Below are positions 24,450-33,107 of a stretch of DNA of 64,000 nt, one piece after another; positions within the stretch are counted from its first letter, which is position 1; each line of letters opens with the position of its first letter. This DNA is from Gloeotrichia echinulata CP02 (GTDB taxonomy: Bacteria; Cyanobacteriota; Cyanobacteriia; Cyanobacteriales; Nostocaceae). The notes under the pieces are model-generated. The model saw only the letters and a list, made by a program, of their open reading frames with translations, made no database searches and was not told where the DNA came from. The DNA is taken from contig CP051187.1 of NCBI GenBank assembly GCA_038087035.1, positions 1,488,001 to 1,552,000 on the forward strand. The letters run 5' to 3'. The translations under genes and the position numbers were made by a program.

Positions 24450-27400
24450 ATGTTACCAGATACACCGTTGAAAATTGAACTCAGGCTACCGTCTTACCAT
24501 CCTCAGCTATTAGCAGGACTGGATATCTGGCTGCGTTTGGGTTTGATATCCGACGCCCAAGTTAGACAGATATGCCGAAAGGATCTCGTCTGTCAGGTGA
24601 TATTGCAAACCCAGGCGCTACCTCAACCACAGGTGAATAATGTAGCTTTTTTTGACCCTGTGGAACTGTTGGCTGTAGAATCGTTACAGGTGACAGAAGA
24701 ACCAGTAACACCAGCCAAACCCAATTTCATCGCCACAATGTTACAGTCCCTAGGGGCAGAATTAAGTGTGCGTTGGCTACTGTTTTTAGGCTTATTTCTG
24801 GTTGTCGTGTCTTCTGGGGTACTAGCGGCGAGTCAGTGGGAGAAATTCCCCGCTTCTTTGCAATATGGGGTATTATTAGCTTATACTTTGAGTTTTTGGG
24901 GCTTCAGCTTTTGGGCGGGTAGGCAAAATAATTTGAGATTGACGGCGCAGACATTATTGATTGTCACGCTGTTGTTAATACCTGTCAACTTTTGGGCTAT
25001 GGATAGCTTCCGCCTATGGCAAAATCCTTTAGATTGGTTGACAGTGGCGATCGCCATTCCTACGCTGACAGCTATCACAATTTTACTCTGCAATCATCGG
25101 TTATTTGTCGGTAATTCACCACTGGATAAATTACCTCTGGTGAATATTCTGGGGTTAAGTTATCTCCACTGCGGTTGGAAATTATTCCCCAGCTTCCCCC
25201 TCATCGTCGTATATGTGGCGATGGTAGGCACAACTTTGATTACTGTTTATCACCATCGCTACCAACAGACAAATCAGCCCACACTTAATGAAAATGAGGA
25301 TAATCCTCATATTACTGGGAATATTAACTTATCTGCGACTGTCATTATTTACGCTTTGGTGGTATTGTTAATCCGGGCAATTTTTGTTGTCCAGGTAGAT
25401 GTCACTAAGTTGGGGTTAGCTATTGGTATTTGCGGTTGGTTGATGACTTGGTTAGCACAGATGAACCTCACCCCCAGCCCTTCTTTGCTCGCAAACAGGG
25501 GAGTCAGAGATTCTTCCCTCATTTGGGAAACAATCGGCAGTTTTTTACTCTTACTCGGTTGGGCGGTGGCGGTAACAAATTATCCTGTCCAAGCAATTGC
25601 TGTGAGCGGCTTAGGCTTGTGGTTTATCGGAAATCGCGTGCAGCGTTATAGTGGAAATGCTGATTCTGTTGTATTTTTTGCTGTCGGCTTACAGACGATT
25701 TGGCTGGGTTGGCGATTATTACCGACTGGGTTACAAGAATGGGCGATCGCCACGGGAACCCATCTGACGAATTCGCAAAATCAACCTTGGGCGTTGTTGA
25801 GTATCGCCTTATTTCCCTATATTATATTGATGGTGGCGCTGACAAATAGTTTTCATCGTCAGCAACGGGAAGAATTAGCTAAGTTTGGCGAACTGCTAAC
25901 GTTGTTTTTGGGAACTGCTTTAACAACGATAGCCTTAGTTAATCCGACATTGCGATCGCTCAATTTCCTTTCTTCTACCCTCACCCTCGCCTTCGTTACT
26001 CAACGATACTCTCATCAACAGACAAGGCGACATGGAGGAGATTTACCCCTCATCCCCCTGATTTACCTAACTCACATCATGGGGATACTAACGCTGTTCT
26101 CGACGATGGAATGGCTATTACCAACTCTGAGTCTGCAAATCTGGGCGAGTATTTTGTTAGCTTTGATGGTGCTTGAGTGGGGATTTAGTCTCAGGAATAG
26201 TATCTGGGGACGTAGTGCATGGTATATTGGTTTGGGGTTAGCTGCGATTAGTTTTCTGCTACTGTGGGGAAATCTCGAATCGTTCTGGACTCGTGTGATT
26301 GGGAGTGGTGGTCAATGGGGAATCATTTGGCTGATTACGCCTTTAGCGCTTTATGGTGTTGCTAGTCGCACAACTGGAAAGTGGAGAATTGCGAATAGTG
26401 TATTAAGTTTTTTGGCTGTGGGAATTAGTCAATTGCTGACTTTACCGCCATCAGAAACGAGATTAATCGGTTTGGGTGTGGGTGCGGTTTTGATGTTTGG
26501 GAATACGCGCTATTTGCGAAAACCAGGATTTGCACTCATCACCGAAGGCTTTACACTGGTTTTGATTGGCGTTTTGCTGTGGGAAGGTGTACCTGGTTTA
26601 CCGCACCTGAGTTTGGGAGGTTGGTTTATTGTTGGGGCGATCGCCATTCTCAGTTTATGGTTAGGGCGTGTAGTTCTGATGCGGCGAGAGGATGAATTAG
26701 CAAATATCTATGCAGCAGCCAGTGATAAATGGGCGATCGCATTATGTATTCTAGAGTTATTGAGTTTAACCATGCACTCGCTGCTGGTTTATGACGGACA
26801 CACGTCGCCAGGATTATTATACCTCATTACGACGATCATTATATTAGGGGCGATAATTTATCGCAGTTGGCGTTCACCCACAAATTGGGCATTTTATAGT
26901 ATTGGTTGGTGTGGGGAATTGTTGATGGCCGAATTGCTGGGATTTGCGGGACACTCAACCATAAAAATAGCGATCGCCAATATCGCCTTGGGGTTAATCA
27001 CGCAACTTGTGGGTGAATGGTGGCGCCAACGATATCAATTAGAAAGGTTTCCTAGCAGCTTTCATATTCTCCCACTGATATATGCTGCCTTGAGTATAGT
27101 CCTCCGCTTAGACACCTTTAGCAATTCCACAGGTTTATATTCCCTCGGCGTCGCTTTAATTATCATTGGTGTGGGACGAAGACGCCAGGAATTCAAACCG
27201 CTGCTGTACTTGGGAATTATTGGCGTCTCAATTTCAGCCTACGAATTGTTATTTTATCAAATCTCACAGACCACAGGGGGAGGATTTGGTGATGGATTAA
27301 TTGCCATGTCTGCCCTGGGGACAAGCATTATGTACGCCTATCGGATTTTATCACCAATACTTGTAGGTTATTTACGCCTGACCCCCCAACAACTGCAAGG

Positions 27401-28397
27401 AATCGCCCATCTGCATTGGACTTGGAGTAGCTGCTTATTAATTGTAGCCATTATCCTTCCCGTAGAAGTTAACCAGATAGCAGGTTTAGGAACTGGAGGA
27501 TTTTTAATTCAATATGCGATCTTTCAAGGACGGGAAAACCTGCTTAATCCCAGTGAACAAAGGATATTGGGCGTCATAACCCCAGAAATTTGGGTTTACC
27601 TAGGGTTATTAGAAGCTGGTATCTTCAGTTTTTATCTCAAAGATTTACCCATAGCGGAATCATTCACGCAAAACTTACTACCTTGGAACAGTGCGATCGC
27701 CTGTGTGGTAGCCTATTTCCTCTACATCTTACCCTGGGAACGATGGGGTTGGTCTCCCAGACCTTGGCGAAACGCCGCATACATCCTACCACTAATAATT
27801 TTATGGATAACTGGACTGGAAGTTTCCCCAATTAGCTTAGTAATTGTCGCCGGTTTCTACATCTTCCTGGCCAAAGTCGGAGAAAAATTCCGATTTACCT
27901 ATATTAGTGTAGCCTTGATTGATTGGGCACTATTTGACTGGTTTTTTAACTTAAACCTCACCGATAGTTTGTGGTATGTCTCAGTCATTGGATTATCATT
28001 ACTATATATTGCTCAAGTAGATCCGCAATTGACGCTACCACAATCTAAAGGTATCCGCCACAGTTTACGGATTTTTGGCAGTGGTTTAATTTGTGGATGG
28101 GCAATTTTATTTTACCAAAACATACCCATCATCCCCGGAATCTTCAGCCTCATCGCCATTTTTGCAGGATTAGCTTTACAAATCCGCGCCTTTCTTTACG
28201 TGGGAACAGTCGCCTTTTTCTGCACGAGTATTTATCAACTAGTAATATTCAGCTTACGCTATCCCTTTTTAAAATGGATAATTGGTTTACTAGTTGGCAT
28301 TATACTAATTTCCATCGCCGCCAACTTTGAAACCCGTCGCGCTCAAATCACATCCTTACTCCGCAACACCAGCGATGGTTTTCACCAATGGGAGTAA
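24450..28397 (+). CDS. giant polytopic membrane protein (DUF2157-like N-terminus)
   Basis: A 1315-residue protein. About 100 cytosolic residues (LPSYHPQLLAGLDIWLRLGLI..) are followed by a near-continuous series of more than thirty hydrophobic helices up to the end. The first helices (RWLLFLGLFLVVVSSGVLAAS, YGVLLAYTLSFWGFSFWAG) fit the DUF2157 family. No enzymatic motif is seen. Large proteins of this kind are common in cyanobacteria with unknown function. Start: ATG 24450, with no better alternative. Codon use matches the neighbours. It appears monocistronic and is flanked on both sides by repeats. Confidence 0.8.
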   Translation: MLPDTPLKIELRLPSYHPQLLAGLDIWLRLGLISDAQVRQICRKDLVCQVILQTQALPQPQVNNVAFFDPVELLAVESLQVTEEPVTPAKPNFIATMLQSLGAELSVRWLLFLGLFLVVVSSGVLAASQWEKFPASLQYGVLLAYTLSFWGFSFWAGRQNNLRLTAQTLLIVTLLLIPVNFWAMDSFRLWQNPLDWLTVAIAIPTLTAITILLCNHRLFVGNSPLDKLPLVNILGLSYLHCGWKLFPSFPLIVVYVAMVGTTLITVYHHRYQQTNQPTLNENEDNPHITGNINLSATVIIYALVVLLIRAIFVVQVDVTKLGLAIGICGWLMTWLAQMNLTPSPSLLANRGVRDSSLIWETIGSFLLLLGWAVAVTNYPVQAIAVSGLGLWFIGNRVQRYSGNADSVVFFAVGLQTIWLGWRLLPTGLQEWAIATGTHLTNSQNQPWALLSIALFPYIILMVALTNSFHRQQREELAKFGELLTLFLGTALTTIALVNPTLRSLNFLSSTLTLAFVTQRYSHQQTRRHGGDLPLIPLIYLTHIMGILTLFSTMEWLLPTLSLQIWASILLALMVLEWGFSLRNSIWGRSAWYIGLGLAAISFLLLWGNLESFWTRVIGSGGQWGIIWLITPLALYGVASRTTGKWRIANSVLSFLAVGISQLLTLPPSETRLIGLGVGAVLMFGNTRYLRKPGFALITEGFTLVLIGVLLWEGVPGLPHLSLGGWFIVGAIAILSLWLGRVVLMRREDELANIYAAASDKWAIALCILELLSLTMHSLLVYDGHTSPGLLYLITTIIILGAIIYRSWRSPTNWAFYSIGWCGELLMAELLGFAGHSTIKIAIANIALGLITQLVGEWWRQRYQLERFPSSFHILPLIYAALSIVLRLDTFSNSTGLYSLGVALIIIGVGRRRQEFKPLLYLGIIGVSISAYELLFYQISQTTGGGFGDGLIAMSALGTSIMYAYRILSPILVGYLRLTPQQLQGIAHLHWTWSSCLLIVAIILPVEVNQIAGLGTGGFLIQYAIFQGRENLLNPSEQRILGVITPEIWVYLGLLEAGIFSFYLKDLPIAESFTQNLLPWNSAIACVVAYFLYILPWERWGWSPRPWRNAAYILPLIILWITGLEVSPISLVIVAGFYIFLAKVGEKFRFTYISVALIDWALFDWFFNLNLTDSLWYVSVIGLSLLYIAQVDPQLTLPQSKGIRHSLRIFGSGLICGWAILFYQNIPIIPGIFSLIAIFAGLALQIRAFLYVGTVAFFCTSIYQLVIFSLRYPFLKWIIGLLVGIILISIAANFETRRAQITSLLRNTSDGFHQWE

Positions 28398-28758
28398 GGA
28401 GTAATGAGTAATGAGTAATGAGTAATGAGTAATGAGTAATGAGTAAGCGGAGTGTTGATTGCGTGTAGGGGCGCAAGGCCTTGCGCCCTTAATTTGTGCC
28501 ACACAGCGCCGATTTCCCCACAGCGCGGAGTATTACTCCCGAACCGCTGGAAGATTACCGTTCGCGGAGCGTCCCGTAGGGAAATAATTTTTAGCTCACG
28601 CAAAGGCGCATTCGCGGAGCGTCTCGCAGAGAAGGCGCAAAGAAGGAAAATTATAGGTAATCTTAGACCGGAAAGGGAGTAATTGCGGGTAGGGGCGCAA
28701 GGCCTTGCGCCCTTAATTTGTGCCACACAGCGCCGATGTCCCAAGGGTTGCGAACCGT
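28398..28758. repeat. tandem GAGTAAT repeats plus dispersed palindromes
   Basis: 28398-28446 is a run of the heptamer GAGTAAT. Then come two GGGCGCAAGGCC palindromes (about 28468 and 28693), both with the tail TTAATTTGTGCCACACAGCG, and between them the CGTTCGCGGAGCGTC small dispersed repeats. Frames on either strand are repeat readings. Confidence 0.65.
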
Positions 28759-29310
28759 TTATTTCCCCTTGGCTAAATCAGCATAAATGAAAATCTCTAC
28801 ACCCAAAATCACCAAAAGTATAAGCTCAATCACACCAAGAATATTCACCAGCACAGGAGGTCTTGATACTAATAACCAAAAAGCGAATAATGCAAGAACA
28901 CCCGAAAACACAAAAGTTATTTCATCAATAATTAACTGTTCTATTTTACGGCGTTGGCGACGGTTATCACTTCTGTGTGCTATTTCCCAGCCAAATATCG
29001 ATTCATCATCTTTATTCCCCGTTTGTTCCTTAATTTTTTCGCTGAGTGTCAGGCGAATATATCTACCAATAGCGGAAATTTTCTCATCATTCACAACATA
29101 AGTCCAACCCAAGATGAGGGAAACCCAAGGAATTACAAGTAATGCATAATAATTGGCTTTATTCGCCACAGCAAACGAAACAACTGCACCAAATACTCCG
29201 AGCGTCACATAAAGCAGATTATCGCGAAACCCGATTCTTTGCGCTTGCTCTTCTTTGAGCTTCTCGTATTCTTGAAGATAAACATCTAATATTGATTTCT
29301 GGTCACTCAT
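28759..29310 (-). CDS. small integral membrane protein of unknown function
   Basis: A 183-residue protein with a charged N-terminal helix (SILDVYLQEYEKLKEEQAQR), two helices (LLYVTLGVFGAVVSFAVA, YYALLVIPWVSLILGWTYVV), a charged cytosolic loop of about 60 residues, and two further helices near the C-terminus. No catalytic motif. The layout recalls small membrane effectors of conflict systems (SLATT-like), but the resemblance is loose. A promoter facing the MITE array at 29.4 kb is likely. Confidence 0.7.
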   Translation of the reverse strand: MSDQKSILDVYLQEYEKLKEEQAQRIGFRDNLLYVTLGVFGAVVSFAVANKANYYALLVIPWVSLILGWTYVVNDEKISAIGRYIRLTLSEKIKEQTGNKDDESIFGWEIAHRSDNRRQRRKIEQLIIDEITFVFSGVLALFAFWLLVSRPPVLVNILGVIELILLVILGVEIFIYADLAKGK

Positions 29311-29477
29311 GATATGCTCCTAGTATTTGTAGGGTGCGTCAGATGCGAAAAATTTCTGGCTCATCGCCAATTTCTCATTTGTGACGCACCATACGGTTTT
29401 CGGCTATGGTGCGTCAGTCCCCATGATTTTCGGCGATATCCAAGATTTCTCGCTGCTGACGCACCCTACATATAAAT
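29311..29477. repeat. imperfect inverted repeat GGTGCGTCAG / GACGCACC
   Basis: Copies of GTAGGGTGCGTCAG..GACGCACCCTAC surrounding GATTTTCGGCGATATCCAAG. The same unit recurs at 29638-29709 and near 39045-39110. Confidence 0.55.
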
Positions 29478-30350
29478 CAATACAGTTCAGTTAAGCAAAA
29501 TTGTCGTAGGGGCACGGCACGAATAAAATTGTCATTACAAGCAAAAATTTTGGATGCCGTGCCCCTACAGTGTATATCATCCGAGCCTAACATCCCTGTA
29601 TTGACATATAAATTATCCGCTGACGCACCATACTGTTTTCGGTTATGGTGCGTCAGTCCCCATGATTTTCGGCGATATCCAAGATTTCTCTCTGCTGACG
29701 CACCCTACATATAAATCAATACAGTTCAGTCGTAGGGGCACGGCACGAATAAAATTGTCATTACAAGAAAAAATTTTGGATGCCGTGCCCCTACAGTGTA
29801 TATCATCCGAGCCTAACATCCCTGTATTGACATATAAATTATCCGCTGACGCACTATACTGTTTTCGGCTATGGTGCAATACAGTTCAGTTAAGCAAAAT
29901 TGTCGTAGGGGCACGGCACGAATAAAATTGTCATTACAAGAAAAAATTGTGGATGCCGTGCCCCTACAGTGTATATCATCCGAGCCTAACATCCCTGTAT
30001 TGACATATAAATTATCCGCAGTTTATTGTGGCAAATCAAACAAAAACCGTTAAGTTAAGCAAAATTGTCGTAGGGGCACGGCACGAATAAAATTGTCATT
30101 AGAAGCAAAAATTGTGGATGCCGTGCCCCTACAGTGTATATCATCCGAGCCTAACATCCCTGTATTGACATATAAATTATCCGCAGTTTATTGTGGCAAA
30201 TCAAACAAAAACCGTTAAGTTAAGCAAAATTGTCGTAGGGGCACGGCACGAGTAAAATTGTCATTACAAGAAAAAATTGTGGATGCCGTGCCCCTACAGT
30301 GTATATCATCCGAGCCTAACATCCCTGTATTGACATATAAATTATCCGCT
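29478..30350. repeat. array of five MITE-derived units
   Basis: Five direct copies, each starting near CAGTTAAGCAAAATTGTCG and ending ATATAAATTATCCGC. They contain the arms GTAGGGGCACGGCAC and GTGCCGTGCCCCTAC and the phrase CCGAGCCTAACATCCCTG. Two of the junctions also carry GCAAATCAAACAAAAACCGT (30031 and 30196), which is the upstream flank of the fusion genes (compare 19171-19190). The array ends directly in front of variable protein 2. Confidence 0.8.
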
Positions 30351-30428
30351 GACGCACCCTACTGTGCTAAATTAAACCAAAACCGTCAGAATAGTAAAAC
30401 ATCTCTTATTTTAGACAATATTTTACAT

Positions 30429-32024
30429 ATGCCTTCTGTTGTTATTCTGACTGCTATTCGCATTGAATATCTGGCGGTGCGTAAACATCTCAACAACGTC
30501 AAGGAGGTAGAACATCCCCAAGGAACGATTTATGAACAAGGCGAATTTGCTCTTTGGGAAGTGGGAATTGCGGAGATAGGCGCGGGAAATACATCAGCAT
30601 CTGTGGAAGCAGAACGAGCGATCGCCTTTTTCAAACCCAGTGTGATTCTATTTGTGGGCGTCGCTGGCGGTATCAAGGATGTTAACCTGGGGGATGTGGT
30701 AGCTGCTACGAAGGTTTACGGTTATGAGTCTGGTAAGGTGGAAGTCAGCTTTAAACTCAGACCGGATGTAGGCTCCTCGGCTTACAATTTGATCCAGCGT
30801 GCGAAAGCAGAAGCGAGAAAATCAGACTGGCTCGAAAGATTGACATCTCCCTCTAATTCATCCCCCAACGTATTAGTTGCTCCTATCGCTGCAGGGGAAA
30901 AGGTGATTGCTTCAACCCAGTCGAGTATTTGGCAGTTTCTGCGGGATAATTATAATGACGCCGTTGCTGTGGAAATGGAAGGACGGGGTTTGCTAGAAGC
31001 TGCTCATGCTAACCAACAAGTTTCCGCATTGATTATTCGCGGCATTTCTGATTTAATTGATGGTAAAAAGGAAGCTGATGCCGCAGGTTCTCAAGAAATA
31101 GCTGCTGCTCATGCGAGTGCTTTTGCTTTTGAAATTTTAGCGAAGCTCAATCCTGCTCCAAAGATTTCCACCCCCAAATTTACTTTTGATGTCGTCACCG
31201 TCAACCCCTGGGGAACAATCACCAACCGCGAAACCAAACAAGCCGAATACTTTACAGAAATACTCACACAGGATGTCACCCTAGAAATGGTCGCCATTCC
31301 TGGGGGAAATTTTATGATGGGTTCACCCACAGAAGAAGCGGGAAGCGATGACAGAGAACGACCCCAGCACCGAGTAACTGTCAAACCTTTCCACATGGCT
31401 AAGTATCCCGTAACTCAAGCCCAATGGAAAGCTGTGGCTCAACTTCCTCAAATTAACCGCGAACTCGAACCCGACCCATCTAAATTTAAAGGAAACAACC
31501 GACCTGTAGAACTAATATCGTGGTATGATGCAGAGGAGTTCTGCAAAAGGCTCTCAAAAGCCACAGGGCGAAACTACCGATTGCCCAGTGAAGCTGAATG
31601 GGAATACGCCTGTCGTGCGGGAACTTCTACGCCGTTCCACTTTGGTCAAACTATTACTCCAGAGTTAGCGAACTATAATGGCACATACGTTTATGGTGCT
31701 GAACCTAAAGGTAAGTCGCCTGAACAAACAACAGATGTTGGTAGCTTCAAGGTAGCAAATTCCTTTGGGCTATATGATATGCACGGCAATGTTTGGGAAT
31801 GGTGTGCTGATGATTGGCATGATAATTATGAAGCTGCGCCAATAAATGCTGCGGCTTGGCTTGGTAATGATAATCAATTTGCCGTACTGCGGGGCGGTTC
31901 CTGGTTCAACTTTCCTAAACTCTGCCGTTCCGCGTCCCGCTACCTCAACGTTAGGGCGGAGCGCGTCTTCCACAACTACTTTGATGGTTTTCGTGTTGTC
32001 TGCGCATTCGGGAGGACTGACTAG
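30429..32024 (+). CDS. nucleoside phosphorylase-like / FGE-domain fusion (variable protein 2)
   Basis: A 531-residue paralog of the protein at 19233. The nucleosidase-like domain has FVGVAGGIKDVNLGDVV, VAVEMEGRGL and IRGISDLIDG. The FGE/lectin domain has MVAIPGGNFMMGSP, LPSEAEWEYACRAG, MHGNVWEWCAD, RGGSW and GFRVVCA. The N-terminal domains of the two paralogs are clearly more diverged than the FGE cores. ATG 30429 matches the start of paralog 1; the in-frame extension to 30258 is MITE sequence. Residues 493-519 are the variable block. Role inferred: a diversified recognition domain controlling a nucleotide- or nucleoside-cleaving effector. Confidence 0.88.
   Translation: MPSVVILTAIRIEYLAVRKHLNNVKEVEHPQGTIYEQGEFALWEVGIAEIGAGNTSASVEAERAIAFFKPSVILFVGVAGGIKDVNLGDVVAATKVYGYESGKVEVSFKLRPDVGSSAYNLIQRAKAEARKSDWLERLTSPSNSSPNVLVAPIAAGEKVIASTQSSIWQFLRDNYNDAVAVEMEGRGLLEAAHANQQVSALIIRGISDLIDGKKEADAAGSQEIAAAHASAFAFEILAKLNPAPKISTPKFTFDVVTVNPWGTITNRETKQAEYFTEILTQDVTLEMVAIPGGNFMMGSPTEEAGSDDRERPQHRVTVKPFHMAKYPVTQAQWKAVAQLPQINRELEPDPSKFKGNNRPVELISWYDAEEFCKRLSKATGRNYRLPSEAEWEYACRAGTSTPFHFGQTITPELANYNGTYVYGAEPKGKSPEQTTDVGSFKVANSFGLYDMHGNVWEWCADDWHDNYEAAPINAAAWLGNDNQFAVLRGGSWFNFPKLCRSASRYLNVRAERVFHNYFDGFRVVCAFGRTD
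31905..31985 (+). other. DGR-type variable region 2
   Basis: Counterpart of 20682-20762. It codes FNF-P-KL at the start and NYFD at the end, where paralog 1 has DVN-P-RR and LNYG. Third codon positions of the changed codons are the same in both copies except in AGG/AAA. No indels. Confidence 0.8.
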
Positions 32025-32134
32025 CCCTTTACCCTTTAGCAGTTGTGCCCTCTGCCCTGTTTATCTTTGCCCTTCTTTAACCCCTGGTCTTCTGGCGGTC
32101 GATTTTTTTGGGCAATTTGATGTGGATAACCTAC
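31986..32134 (+). other. conserved 3' flank of variable region 2
   Basis: Nearly identical to 20763-20911, including about 110 non-coding bases rich in TTTGCCC/CCTTTACCC pyrimidine motifs. It continues past the point where paralog 1 carries the 104-bp MITE. Confidence 0.6.
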
Positions 32135-32584
32135 CAATTATCCAACCATCAATATTCGAGATAAATAAATCAGCCTTGCATAATTACGGGATGAAATCCT
32201 TAAATTCAACTTTGAAAACTCTTCCTCTTTGCGCCTTCGCGCCTACCCTGCGGGAACGGCTCCGCCGAATGCGTGAGACAAAAATCATCCCATTAATCAG
32301 CAACACCAATAAATCATAACACAATCCAACCAACACCGCAATAATCGTAGGGGCGCAAGGCCTTGCGCCCTTAATTTGTACCACACAGCGCCGATTTCCC
32401 CACGGTGGCGCTCCGTAATCAGGGATAATTCTTGTTGTACATCAGCCTGCACAGAGAATCCAAGATGACATCAACAGGAACAGTGACCTGGCTACAAGAA
32501 CGCACCAGTTTAGCTTAAACAAAAAGAAGCCCCACATCTGACCCGAAGGGCAGTGTGGGATGAATTTTTGGGCGGCGACGAATT
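32135..32584. other. non-coding spacer with repeat insertions
   Basis: Homology to the paralog-1 flank resumes in two pieces (ACCAATTATCCAAC and CACAATCCAACCAACACCGC), separated by about 150 bases with CTGCGGGAACGGCTCCGCCG small repeats. A GGGCGCAAGGCC palindrome is at about 32349-32370. At 32533-32562 a hairpin CCCACA/TGTGGG resembles an IS605-type end. Confidence 0.5.
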
Positions 32585-32629
32585 GACCAACAACTAATTC
32601 AATCCGCAGGATTGACTTAGTTGTTGGTC
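32585..32629. repeat. 45-bp near-perfect palindrome
   Basis: Arms of 21 bases beginning GACCAACAACTAA and closing TTAGTTGTTGGTC with a GCA loop and a single mismatch. It could form a very stable hairpin on either strand. No gene on either side explains it as a terminator. Confidence 0.8.
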
Positions 32630-33010
32630 GGTGTTAGCGTAGCCTTCGGCGCTCGTAGAGAAGCGGCACGAAGTGCGGAGTCGCCATTTTTTATGCTTGG
32701 CAACGTATCGATAAGCTCATCTATCACTTGAGTCATTGTTTTATCTGCGTACTCTGCATATTGTTTGAGCTTATTGAATCGGTTCTTGCGTACTTAGCGT
32801 GCTAAATATGTTGAAAAATAAGCTTGAACTCCTTGCTGGGATAAGATGACAGCCATTATTTACTGCCTTTTAGGTCTGATGATTAAAATTTTGGCTATAA
32901 GCGCCTGTAAGCCTTGATTTTAAAACAAAGTTATCGACTGTAATTAAAAATTTAGCACGTTAAGTACGCAAGAACCGTATTTGCAGGGATTTGAATGCGG
33001 CTATAAACAT
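32617..33010 (-). pseudogene. ribbon-helix-helix-like ORF interrupted by a MITE
   Basis: If the MITE (32781-32976) is removed, the minus strand reads continuously from ATG 33010: FKSLQIRFNKLKQYAEYADK then TMTQVIDELIDTLPSIKNGD. This looks like a small RHH/CopG-like DNA-binding protein. The C-terminal residues after GD come from small dispersed repeats. Its identity is tentative. Confidence 0.4.
32781..32976. mobile_element. 196-bp MITE with ISL3-type terminal repeats, copy 2
   Basis: Same length, ends and interior as copy 1 at 8006-8201, with very few differences (for example CTTGAACTCC for CTTGAAATCC). It lies inside the RHH-like frame. Its ends match the ISL3-type element 3.7 kb away. No flanking 8-base duplication is seen. 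Confidence 0.85.
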
Positions 33011-33070
33011 AAAGGCGCGTGGGACGCACGCCCTCAAAGCTCAAGTAATGTCCTCACAGAGGAGTCATTG

Positions 33071-33107
33071 AGAAGCCCACACTCACCCTGAAAGGGGAGT
33101 GTGTGGA
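33071..33107. mobile_element. IS200/IS605-type end remnant
   Basis: A hairpin with arms CCACACTC and GAGTGTGTGG, preceded by AGAAG, of the kind found at right ends of cyanobacterial IS605 elements. It directly abuts the truncated polyferredoxin gene. Confidence 0.45.

Noticed and set aside
28452..28744. Overlapping frames on both strands near 28.5 kb
   Set aside because: Composed of dispersed palindromes and small repeats, no start signals.
30258..30428. N-terminal extension of variable protein 2
   Set aside because: It is MITE sequence in frame; the paralog starts at the ATG matching 30429 with a conserved 5' flank.
19100..33100. Reverse transcriptase or template repeat of the DGR within the window
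   Set aside because: No frame has RT motifs, and the invariant core CGTTCCGCGTCCCGC was seen only in the two variable regions.
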